A stretch of 16,285 nt of DNA from Physocladia obscura. Its lineage: Eukaryota > Chytridiomycota > Chytridiomycetes > Chytridiales > Chytriomycetaceae. The notes beneath the pieces are model-generated. The model searched no databases. It saw only the letters and a program-made list of their open reading frames with translations, and was not told where the DNA came from. Shown piece by piece: positions 9,997-16,285 of the stretch (within the stretch, counting starts at the first letter, position 1; each line of letters opens with the position of its first letter). Made by a program: the position numbers and the translations under genes. The stretch spans positions 1 to 16,285 of the forward strand of contig JADGJH010000597.1 in the NCBI GenBank assembly GCA_027596945.1. Reading direction: 5' to 3'.

Positions 9997-10082
9997 AAAA
10001 AAAAATTAAATAGTTTTATGCGCTCTTCATTTTCGCTCATTTGTTTTTCTAATGACTTGTTTCTTGCAAGTAAATATGTTCT

Positions 10083-10296
10083 CTAGGGTTTGAAAACACC
10101 ACGTACAACGTGGCAGCATTCACATTGAAACTCGAATTCTTTGCCCGTCAACAATATCGACGACATTGCGGTTTCTTGTTGTCTTTGTTTTTGGCCCTGC
10201 TGATTTTTCATCGTCATCAACACGATGGTTCTAAATCTCTGTGTTTCGTGGTAGTCACACCCATTTTAGATGATGGCAATGTTATTTTCAGAGTTG
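10083..10296 (-). CDS. Possible 3' exons of a small unrecognised gene (weak)
   Basis: On the minus strand a coding-like segment from 10296 (after a CTCAG acceptor) reads through KITLPSSKM to a possible GTGTGA donor at 10260. A second segment from 10138 to a TAG at 10083-10085 reads FEFQCECCHVVRGVFKP. Joining them keeps phase (GAA at the junction). The first exon and start are not resolved. A CpG-dense islet 150-260 bp further upstream could be its promoter. An open frame on the opposite strand over 10110-10325 starts with GTG and competes with this reading. Neither product is recognised. Confidence 0.2.
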
Positions 10297-10396
10297 CTGA
10301 GATCAATTGTCAAGATTTAGTTTGAAAAAATACAACTGAGCTGGAGATGTGCAATAGGGCATTTAATTAAACGTATTTAATAGGCGTTTAATAGAA

Positions 10397-10408
10397 AGTC
10401 GTACGACT
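10397..10408. repeat. 12-bp perfect palindrome AGTCGTACGACT
   Basis: The sequence is its own reverse complement over 12 bp. It sits between two AT-rich patches (TTTAATTAAAC and CATAAAATAAT) beside the CpG-rich islet. It may bind a dimeric regulator, but no known factor is assigned. Confidence 0.5.
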
Positions 10409-10439
10409 CATAAAATAATATGGATTAGTCGCGTATATT

Positions 10440-10556
10440 TCGACAGTATCGAAAAGAAGAAGCACGACGCGGTTCGTCAATGACTTCGCAGATGCGCGTT
10501 AGCAGCGAAAACCGTCGACAAACTGGTTCGGGGTGTGTTTCGCGTCGCGTCCAACT
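10440..10556. promoter_or_regulatory. CpG-dense islet in AT-rich intergenic DNA
   Basis: About 17 CpG dinucleotides fall in under 120 bp, with AT-rich DNA on both sides. The minus strand includes GACGCGACGCGAAA, which carries two ACGCG cores and one CGCGAAA, close to the yeast cell-cycle MCB and SCB elements. It has no open frame of note. It could be a promoter for the weak minus-strand gene at 10083-10296, or a 3' element of the membrane-protein gene. Confidence 0.3.
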
Positions 10557-10693
10557 TCAATCACCCTCACGTTCAAAATTTTTTGAAAGAAACATGACAA
10601 GAACAAGGAATCACAAATAATCAGAAAAGAGGCATAAATCCGTTGAAATCATAGAATTTTCAATTAACCGAGATATATATGTACTATTTGTAG

Positions 10694-11242
10694 CTATACA
10701 ATGGGGCCGTCTGTGGTGTTTCGCTCAGCGTCGCGTTCATTATGTTCAGTTTGTGCAGTTTTTTGGTATGCGGGCAACGGATCCTGATACACGGGTAAAG
10801 CTTCGACTGCAGCCGGAGAGTCGCGCGATGGAACAAAAAGCGATTGAATGCGGCCCTCGAGTTGCTCCTGCCTGCGCTGCTCCGGAGTCGTGTTTCTGAA
10901 ATACACAACGCGTCCATACAAATATACCAACAAAATGAGGATAGCAGTCGCACTGGAAACACCGAACCACACGGCAATTGTGGTGCTTGGGCTCGGCAAG
11001 TTGGACGGAGCGAGATCAGCATTACAGTAACATTTGCATATGGTGATACACGAAAGCTGGGCTGTTGTGTCTGTTGTCGTTGTCGCTGCTGTTGATACTG
11101 TTGTTGATGCTGTCGCGTTTGCTACAACTCCGCCGCCGAAAGTTACGCCGCATATTTGCTCTCCAATTGTGACTTTTACGGTTCCACAAGAGCAATCACA
11201 CGTGAGGCTGTTATCCGAAGTCACTGAAGCCAATGCTGCCAT
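10694..11242 (-). CDS. Small Cys-rich single-pass membrane protein with LPxY motifs
   Basis: Single exon from the only in-frame ATG at 11242 to the TAG at 10694, 182 residues. The N-terminal part has eight cysteines in two clusters (CDCSC at 15-19, C31, then C65 and CKCYC at 69-73) around a Thr/Ala-rich linker that is probably O-glycosylated. One membrane span covers about 88-114 (IAVWFGVSSATAILILLVYL), followed by basic RRQEQ and a cytoplasmic tail. The tail has LPVY (149-152) and LPAY (156-159), variants of PPxY that WW domains of Rsp5/Nedd4 ubiquitin ligases bind. The protein is not a recognised family. The N-terminus is weak as a signal peptide. A spliced alternative exists: a short exon starting at an ATG near 11390 joined just after this ATG (acceptor GGCAG), which would replace the first residues. 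Confidence 0.6.
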   Translation of the reverse strand: MAALASVTSDNSLTCDCSCGTVKVTIGEQICGVTFGGGVVANATASTTVSTAATTTTDTTAQLSCITICKCYCNADLAPSNLPSPSTTIAVWFGVSSATAILILLVYLYGRVVYFRNTTPEQRRQEQLEGRIQSLFVPSRDSPAAVEALPVYQDPLPAYQKTAQTEHNERDAERNTTDGPIV

Positions 11243-11905
11243 TGAGATGTGATCCAAAATGATTAAAAATGATTTTTTCGCTTTGAAATTCAATCGGAAT
11301 TAACGAAGTCGATCAAACAAGATGTTATCAAAGTTAAAGCTTTCTTTTTTTTTTTTCTTCTTTTTTTCTCAAACCTGATATGCTATGAAAGGTAACCATT
11401 TCACCATGGCAAATATAATTTAGAATCAAATTTTTTGAAGCAATGAAAAAAAATTTGACAAAGTCTTCTTTATATTTACTCTGGTGCTAATGGACTAATG
11501 ATGGTCTATCAGTCTGGTGGAATTAATTCTCACAAAAAAAATAGTCAATTTTTAAATAAAACATAATCTTAATGGATCAAACAGTATAAAAATCTGTTCT
11601 TGCATTCCACCAGTCCCTTTTGTACATTTTTCAATATTTGTTTGGTACAGCCATCATGTTTGGCGCTTGATTAAAATTTCTATCTTTTCAAACTTTTGTT
11701 CCAAATCAATGTATCTCATAATCTCACTCCACACAATATCTTGTGCCTGTTTCTAGTCACTGTGGTTTTTGAAGCTCTCATAGCCATGCCCCTCCAACTT
11801 TCCAAGTGAAAGTTGTTATAACTATTTTTCATTTTCATTCATAGGTGTTTCAATCCGCCAATAGAGTAAAGTCTAGAACTAGTTTTACCTTCACTATTTG
11901 ATTTT

Positions 11906-11959
11906 ACTTTTTCTGTAATGGTTTCTTTTTTACAGTTTCAAAATCAAAGCAGAAAAAGT
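11906..11959. repeat. Nested inverted repeats (stem-loop)
   Basis: ACTTTTTCTG (11906-11915) is the exact reverse complement of CAGAAAAAGT (11950-11959). Inside it, CTGTAA near 11913 pairs with TTACAG near 11930-11935. The two pairings overlap and are mutually exclusive. Confidence 0.5.
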
Positions 11960-12481
11960 TCAATTTTTTTGTTTCAATAAAAGTGGTACTGGATTTTTTA
12001 AAAAGTAGGCATTTCATTTCAGTGGGTGGTATTTTTTGGATGAGATTTTGGCCCTAATCTGAAGTCTTTGTCTTTATTTTTTGTTAGAAGCTGCAAAGAG
12101 AAAGAATAAAATGAAACGCTTTTACTTGGAAAGTGATAGGGTGTGGTGATGGAGGTTGCTGAGGCAAATATATGCTAGGCACTGGATATAGTATAAAGCA
12201 ATTAATTTCAAAAATAAAATATCAGTTTTGGACTTTGTGCTTTAGCAATTAATTTCTTTTTGAAGATTTTTCAACAGTTAAATCTAACAGTCCTTTTATA
12301 GCAGTTTTTCATTCTATTAATCCTATTTCAAATTTCCCACAAATTTTTGAATGAGTCTCCATTATTTATTTTGATTTTGAGGTCCTTTTTTGTTAAAATA
12401 TAAAAAATTCAAGTTGTACTGAAACACATTATTGAAAGAAATCACCCAATTTCTTTAAAAGTTGAAAAACAAAATAGTGGA

Positions 12482-12742
12482 CATGCCATTTCTGCCATTA
12501 AGCCGAAGCTTAGTATTAATACAATAAAAGTTTTGTATGGTGTTGCAATCTCCGTTTATGATTGTGTATGGTAAGAATTTTTAGCAAGAATTCCCTTTTC
12601 TTTATTCTAGATTTCCATTGTTTGAAAATCCTTAATCCCAAAAATTCCAAAAACAGTTATTAAATCAATCTTGCATTTCCTCCCCATACAAAACTTTCTT
12701 GTATTAATACAAAAGCTTCTGCTTAATGACAGAAACAGCAAG
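12482..12742. repeat. Inverted repeat A/A', about 60-bp arms
   Basis: The arm at 12482-12541 matches the reverse complement of 12684-12742 with few differences. Shared landmarks are CCATACAAAACTTT, TTGTATTAATAC, AAGCTTC and GCTTAATG.CAGAAA. The roughly 140 bp between them is the left arm of a second inverted repeat, so the elements are nested. Confidence 0.75.
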
Positions 12743-12992
12743 TCTACTGTTTTATTCTTTACTTTTTAAGCAAATTGAGCGATTTCTATCAACAAAGAGC
12801 AAATTCATCTTTCAATACAGCTTGAATCATTTATACTTTAACATATGCGGAGGAGAATAGCAAGATTTATTTTATAGACTGTTTGGAATTTTTGCAATGG
12901 AGGATTTTTAAACAATGGAAATCTAGAATAAAGTAAAAAGAAAATTCTGCTAAAAATCCTTACCATATACAATTGTAAACAGAGATTGCAAC
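12543..12992. repeat. Foldback-like inverted repeat B/B', about 150-bp arms
   Basis: The left arm at about 12543-12690 matches the reverse complement of about 12842-12992. Landmarks are GTTGCAATCT, TATGGTAAG, ATTTTTAGCA, TTTATTCTAGATTTCCATTG, AAAAATTCC and CTCC.CATA. The arms are imperfect, differing by scattered substitutions and small indels, and enclose about 150 bp. No target-site duplication is obvious. Confidence 0.78.
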
Positions 12993-13106
12993 ATTTCTTG
13001 TGTTTCTTTTTTGTTGTTTTTAGAAAAGAATCATTAAGTGGAAGTTATATGTGCATTCAAATAAAAAAGCCTAACATGTTTAGGAAAAGGAAAAAAAGTT
13101 GATTGA

Positions 13107-13184
13107 TGAAAATCAATAATAAAAAAAAGAGAATTTCACCCAAAAATTCTTGCTGCATACAATCAAAACATAGATTGAAACAAC
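13107..13184. repeat. Third, diverged copy of repeat B'
   Basis: It runs in the same orientation as the right arm at 12915-12992. Both contain AATC.A..AATAAA, GA.AATT, AAAAAT.CTT, CATA.ACAAT, AAACA.AGATTG and AAC in order. The downstream flanks also share TTGT..TTTCTTTTGTTTTT-like sequence, so homology may extend. It shows the unit is a family within the window, not a single palindrome. Confidence 0.55.
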
Positions 13185-13419
13185 TTAACCCATCATTTTG
13201 ATGTTTTCCTTTTTCTTGTTGGTTTCTTTTGTTTTTTTGCTTAAAATAAATTTGGCAAGGGGTGTTGTGATTCCTGCTTCACACTGCCTGTCCTAGTGAA
13301 CCTCAAGTAAGTTTTCTGTGCCTGTCATGTTTTCATATTTGTATTAAGTGGAATGGAAAGTTGGTAATAATTTGAATTGAAGCTACAGAAAACTAGTCAG
13401 TTTCTGTGACATCCAAATA

Positions 13420-13497
13420 AAAATTATGGCTCAATGGTTAATGCACTACTGGCTGGCCAAACAGAACCAACTTCAATCCCACAGCCAGGCATTTTTT
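13420..13497 (+). ncRNA. tRNA-derived pol III element (SINE or tRNA pseudogene)
   Basis: An A box TGGCTCAATGG at 13427-13437 fits TRGCNNARYNGG. A B box ACTTCAATCCC at 13470-13480 fits the GGTTCRANYCC pattern except at the first two bases. Their starts lie 43 nt apart, the spacing in a real tRNA. A T6 pol III terminator follows at 13492-13497. The acceptor, D and T stems do not pair properly, so this is not a functional tRNA. A 7-bp pair CTGGCTG (13449-13455) and CAGCCAG (13482-13488) could form a different hairpin. It is best read as a SINE head or tRNA pseudogene. Confidence 0.5.
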
Positions 13498-13930
13498 ATA
13501 ACCTCACCATTCTCAGAGTTTTTATATCTTCTCCATTATAACTCTATGTGTGACCATCTTATGCTTAAAAGCATATAAAGATGTTAAAGTATACTTGATA
13601 CACCAAGTATTACACTGCTGAATAAATTCACTTCAAATAAACACATTTTGTCAATCATACATAAGAGTACAGCTTGTGTAGTTGACAGAGGTAACATCCT
13701 TACAGATATTAGTCTTCTATGAAGTGTGTTGGAACAGTAGAGCATCACATGTTCTATGAGTAACACATGTATATACTGTTTCTCAAACTCTAATAAACAA
13801 TAGAGACATTATATATTATCTCAGAAGCAAAAAGCTGGACTGAAGGGTGGTTTCTGAGCTAACACAGTCCTATGTTGTTGTTTGTCAAAAAATGTATTTC
13901 AAGGCAACTTTTTCAAACAGAAAATTTTTC

Positions 13931-14279
13931 TTATTTTAAAAAAACATGACTGGAATTAATTTTTGCTTTGATTGTGCTGGAGATGGAGATGGAAATGGAG
14001 TTGCTGACATGGTGTTTTGGAGTACATCTTTGTGAATTCTTAATATGACTTTGCCAATCTTGTAACTTTTCAGTTACAGTATTGATTATATCAGCTTTAT
14101 TTTGCATTGAAAAAATCAACATGATCTCTGGAGCCTGAAGAAGCGTTAATGTTGATTTGTCTTGTAGAAAAAAAAGTGCTCACAGGTGTTCCTTGTAGCA
14201 TAACTTTCTTCATTGTTGAATTAGCTTTAAGGGTCTTGTCTTGGGTGCAATTGCATAAATTAAGGTGCCAACAGATAAC
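13931..14279 (-). pseudogene. Broken coding relic, probably from a mobile element
   Basis: On the minus strand, an open segment from 14279 (after a TGA) reads through KANSTMKKVMLQGTPVSTFF. A second, in another frame, continues LQDKSTLTLLQAPEIMLIFS and then ADIINTVTEKLQDWQSHIKN to a TAA at 13931. They meet at a run of eight T on the coding strand (14168-14175); seven would keep a single frame. The residue mix is protein-like and unlike the surrounding AT-rich noise. No family was recognised. A one-base error in a homopolymer is as possible as real decay. Confidence 0.3.
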
Positions 14280-14290
14280 TCATTATCTTT

Positions 14291-14410
14291 ATCACTGTCA
14301 TTTCTTACGTAAATTCAATTAGTTTTAGGAGACCCCATAATAGATTACAACAGTCCATTACATACATTTTTTTTGAAATCAGTTGTAAAATAAATTTAAA
14401 AAAAAAAAAG
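14291..14410 (+). promoter_or_regulatory. Upstream region and A-rich leader of the calcipressin gene
   Basis: The ATG at 14411 follows a run of twelve A (14398-14409) and one G. Upstream is AT-rich with a T8 run near 14368-14375. No calcineurin-response or other named element could be placed. Confidence 0.4.
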
Positions 14411-15541
14411 ATGGATCTGGCGCAAAACGAAAGTAGTAACAGAACAAACTCACTGCTCTTTACAAATCTACACCATTCAGTCTTCGACGATAGTGGTAAA
14501 GCGCAGCTGAGGTCTGTTTTGTCAACCATGTTTTCTTTTGATGTTAAAAATAGGACAGAAATCTGATAGAGCAACATGGTCATATTGTCCGCTTTATTCC
14601 TATTACGGCTTTTTTCCGTTTCTTCGGTTCGTTTTTTTTTTACTTTGCGAATGGATGTATTATTTTGAATTTTGGGGCAATGGTTATTTACTCGCATAAT
14701 AGTCGTGTTTCACAACGTGAACGAAGCAACACACGTCAAACAACACTTGAACGGCACAATATTTTTGGGCTCCAAGGAGCTCAAAGTTTATTACGGCGAA
14801 AATACGGATATTAACAGCATTGGAAGCACTCCAAACGCGGCGAGTTTCCTGCAAGTTCCCGCACTGGAACGTAATTTCCTTCTGTCGCCTCCCGGATCTC
14901 CGCCAGTTGGTTGGGTGCAAACAACGGAAGCTCAGCCTAGTCCAGGCGGCCACCACGAAGCTATGCTATATGCGCTGGCACGTTTGCACGAAGAAAACAA
15001 TGATTTTATACTTGATTCGCATACAAAATCAATGGATTCAATTGATTCAATGCAAGAAAGCCGAGACTCATTTACCTCAACAAACACCTCAAAAACCTCG
15101 GATTCAGGTGGATCGGGGAATGATCTAACGATGGAGATTGCTAAGTCGCATGGATATCATGCTGGAAGAAGAACGAAACACGTTTTAACTTTTGACGCGC
15201 CTTTACAAGCTCGTCAGAAAGAAGAAGATATGGAGTGGCAAACTGCGCTTCCACTGGTTGTTGTGGAAGATCATGATATCCATGAGGAGGAAAATAGTGA
15301 CGAGGAAAGTCGAAGTAATCGCGAAGGATCGAGCTTGAGTTTGGCAGCGAGCATTTCATGCTTTAACATGAATGTCAGCCATGATTCTGATTCTGATTCT
15401 GATTCTGACTCTGATGATCGCAGAAACAACGCATTTCGGTCCTCTTCACGCGATGGACAGCGTACTCCGATTCCGCGAACACAACTACCAAACGCCATGG
15501 CGATACCTCGCACGTCAATGCCACCAATGTTTCAGCAATAA
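14411..15541 (+). CDS. Calcipressin (regulator of calcineurin, RCAN/Rcn1 family)
   Basis: Model: join(14411..14511, 14559..14626, 14703..15541), 335 residues; introns of 47 nt (GTCTGT..ACAG) and 76 nt (GTTCGT..ATAG) keep frame. Residues 13-90 form the RRM-like fold of the family (LLFTNLHHSVFDD, HGHIVRFIPITAFFRFF, VVFHNVNEATHVKQHLNG, KELKVYYGE). LQVP at 106-109 is a textbook LxVP calcineurin site, directly before the hallmark FLLSPPGSPPVGW at 115-127, whose serines are MAPK/GSK3 targets in the family. MLYALARL at about 144-151 matches the conserved LLYAISKL segment, and PLVVVE at 240-245 fits PxIxIT, like PSVVVH in human RCAN1. The protein binds calcineurin and either inhibits or supports it. 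After the PxIxIT site comes an extra acidic tail with a Ser-Asp repeat. The family call is secure. Confidence 0.93.
15384..15419 (+). repeat. (GATTCT)n hexanucleotide repeat encoding Ser-Asp
   Basis: Four to five GAYTCT units in the last exon of the calcipressin gene encode alternating Asp and Ser (HDSDSDSDSDSDD). The array is slightly degenerate at its 3' end. Such acidic SD tracts are typical casein kinase 2 substrates. Confidence 0.75.
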
Positions 15542-15545
15542 TAAA
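15540..15545 (+). terminator. AATAAA overlapping the calcipressin stop codon
   Basis: The hexamer shares two bases with the TAA stop at 15539-15541. If used, the 3' UTR would be very short; further A-rich sequence follows at once. Use is inferred from sequence only. Confidence 0.3.
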
Positions 15546-16233
15546 AATTAAAAAAAATTATCATTTGAACTTCAAAAAAGACATGAATTTGTCAACTGTC
15601 AATCGATTAAACTATGCAAAACCGCTCGCTAACACGGGGGTTCGCAGAACACGCACAAGCCAACGCTCAACGATCTACAATAGCAGTTTAATGATAATTT
15701 CAGTTCGCGTCTGGCTTCGTCAACACAATGACATTTATAAATACAATTTTTAGTATATTTGAAATTATTCACATCAAAGATTCTGCAACTTTATAAGCTT
15801 TGAAGTTATAATAACCATCGATGTTTCTGTTTGGCTGCCAACCGGCATCGCAGCCCATTTTTTGTTTAAATATGAAGTTTATGTATTTATTCTTACACAG
15901 ATTGGCCGTACATATTTCCAAACCCAACCTCAATTATTTGATTGCATTCCTCTGTTCAAGTCAATGTTTTGCACTGTTATTTTGCAACAATGCACATTTC
16001 ATTTATCATCCCCAAATGGGTTACTCAATAAAGGAAAAGTGGCGCTGTTTCAAGAACAAGATGAAAGCGAGAAAGGACATTCAAAGAATATTGCAAATTT
16101 ATATTGTCACTGGTCAACAGCTTTTTTGGAAGAGTACGCTTGATTGCTCATTGCGATGATAAAAAAGAAAACAATCACATTTTTTTCTTTTCAACTCAAA
16201 AGGGCGATATTAGAGAGATTTTGCAAACAACAA
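15542..16233. other. Region with no convincing gene; two overlapping hypothetical frames
   Basis: The first 280 bp look like 3' flanking DNA. From 15821 an ATG opens a 112-residue frame to 16159 (start MFLFGCQPASQPIFCLN). An overlapping frame without an ATG, 15862-16143, ends KNIANLYCHWSTAFLEEYA. Both are equally protein-like and neither was recognised. A spliced gene running past the window edge is possible, but no clear splice sites were found. Confidence 0.25.
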
Positions 16234-16282
16234 TTCTTTGTGAAAATTCTTTGTGAGATGATTTGAAATTCTTCACAAAGAA
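16234..16282. repeat. Direct repeat plus 10-bp hairpin at the window end
   Basis: TTCTTTGTGA occurs twice in tandem (16234-16243 and 16247-16256). Its exact reverse complement TCACAAAGAA follows at 16273-16282, leaving a 16-nt loop for the nearer copy. It could be a transcription terminator-like hairpin, a factor site or the edge of a repeat cut by the window. Confidence 0.6.
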
Positions 16283-16285
16283 AAT

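Larger units (their letters stand above)
11294..14290. other. About 3 kb gene-poor, AT-rich, repeat-bearing region
   Basis: No intact gene is visible on either strand; open frames are short and run across AT-rich DNA. It contains several short hairpins (11906-11959, 13562-13577, 13591-13610), a 13-bp direct repeat AGCAATTAATTTC at 12197-12209 and 12244-12256, the inverted-repeat cluster at 12482-13184, a tRNA-like element and a broken coding relic. The picture is of decayed mobile elements between two expressed genes. Confidence 0.6.

Noticed and set aside
10200..10290. C/D box snoRNA suggested by TGATGA on the minus strand
   Set aside because: The C box lacks the preceding purine and no D box CTGA follows at a suitable distance.
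13427..13491. A functional tRNA gene
   Set aside because: Only the A and B box regions match; the acceptor, D and T stems do not pair and there is no sensible anticodon loop.
11294..14290. CRISPR array or prokaryotic mobile element in the repeat-rich gap
   Set aside because: Repeats are few, imperfect and inverted rather than regularly spaced direct repeats, and the surrounding genes are spliced eukaryotic genes.
14305..14697. Minus-strand frame of 130 codons over the calcipressin start
   Set aside because: It is antisense to calcipressin exons 1 and 2 and their introns and contains low-complexity Phe and Leu runs from A/T tracts.

Overview
The window reads as nuclear DNA of a fungus. It has five protein-coding genes, most interrupted by short spliceosomal introns (47-85 nt where both splice sites are clear). 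5' splice sites are of the GTNNGT/GTRNGN kind (GTTCGT, GTCCGT, GTACGT, GTGAGG, GTAAGT) and 3' sites end in CAG or TAG. Intergenic DNA is AT-rich with long A and T runs. A fungal origin rests mainly on a SEL1-repeat protein ending in a CaaX box, the layout of the chitin synthase activator Skt5/Chs4. The long Asn/Ser/Gln-rich disordered tracts fit a chytrid or zygomycete-grade fungus, but that placement is inference.

Layout: (1) 147-3743 (+), five exons, Skt5/Chs4-like chitin synthase regulator. (2) 3873-6045 (-), about six exons, convergent with gene 1; a disordered protein whose C-terminal third carries a basic TP/RRS motif reminiscent of mitotic microtubule-associated proteins; family not firmly identified. 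(3) 6343-9951 (+), seven exons, divergent from gene 2 across a 297-bp shared promoter; a Ras-association plus PH domain protein of the lamellipodin/RIAM/Grb7 layout, ending in a small Cys/His motif. (4) 10694-11242 (-), a small Cys-rich single-pass membrane protein with two LPxY motifs. (5) 14411-15541 (+), three exons, calcipressin (RCAN/Rcn1), recognised by an FLLSPPGSPPVGW motif, an LxVP site and a PxIxIT-like site.

The roughly 3-kb gap between genes 4 and 5 (11.3-14.3 kb) has no intact gene. It holds a nested set of imperfect inverted repeats (12.48-13.18 kb), a tRNA-like element with pol III A and B boxes and a T6 terminator (about 13.42-13.50 kb), and a frameshifted minus-strand coding relic (about 13.93-14.28 kb). 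It looks like decayed mobile-element DNA. The gap 9.95-10.69 kb holds a CpG-dense islet and a 12-bp perfect palindrome, next to weak signs of a small spliced minus-strand gene. The last 700 bp hold no convincing gene.

Functionally, the recognisable genes all touch fungal growth and signalling: chitin synthase localisation (gene 1), small-GTPase and membrane scaffolding (gene 3), ubiquitin-ligase-type docking at a membrane (gene 4, inferred) and calcineurin control (gene 5). Gene order gives no evidence that they are co-regulated, apart from the shared promoter of genes 2 and 3.
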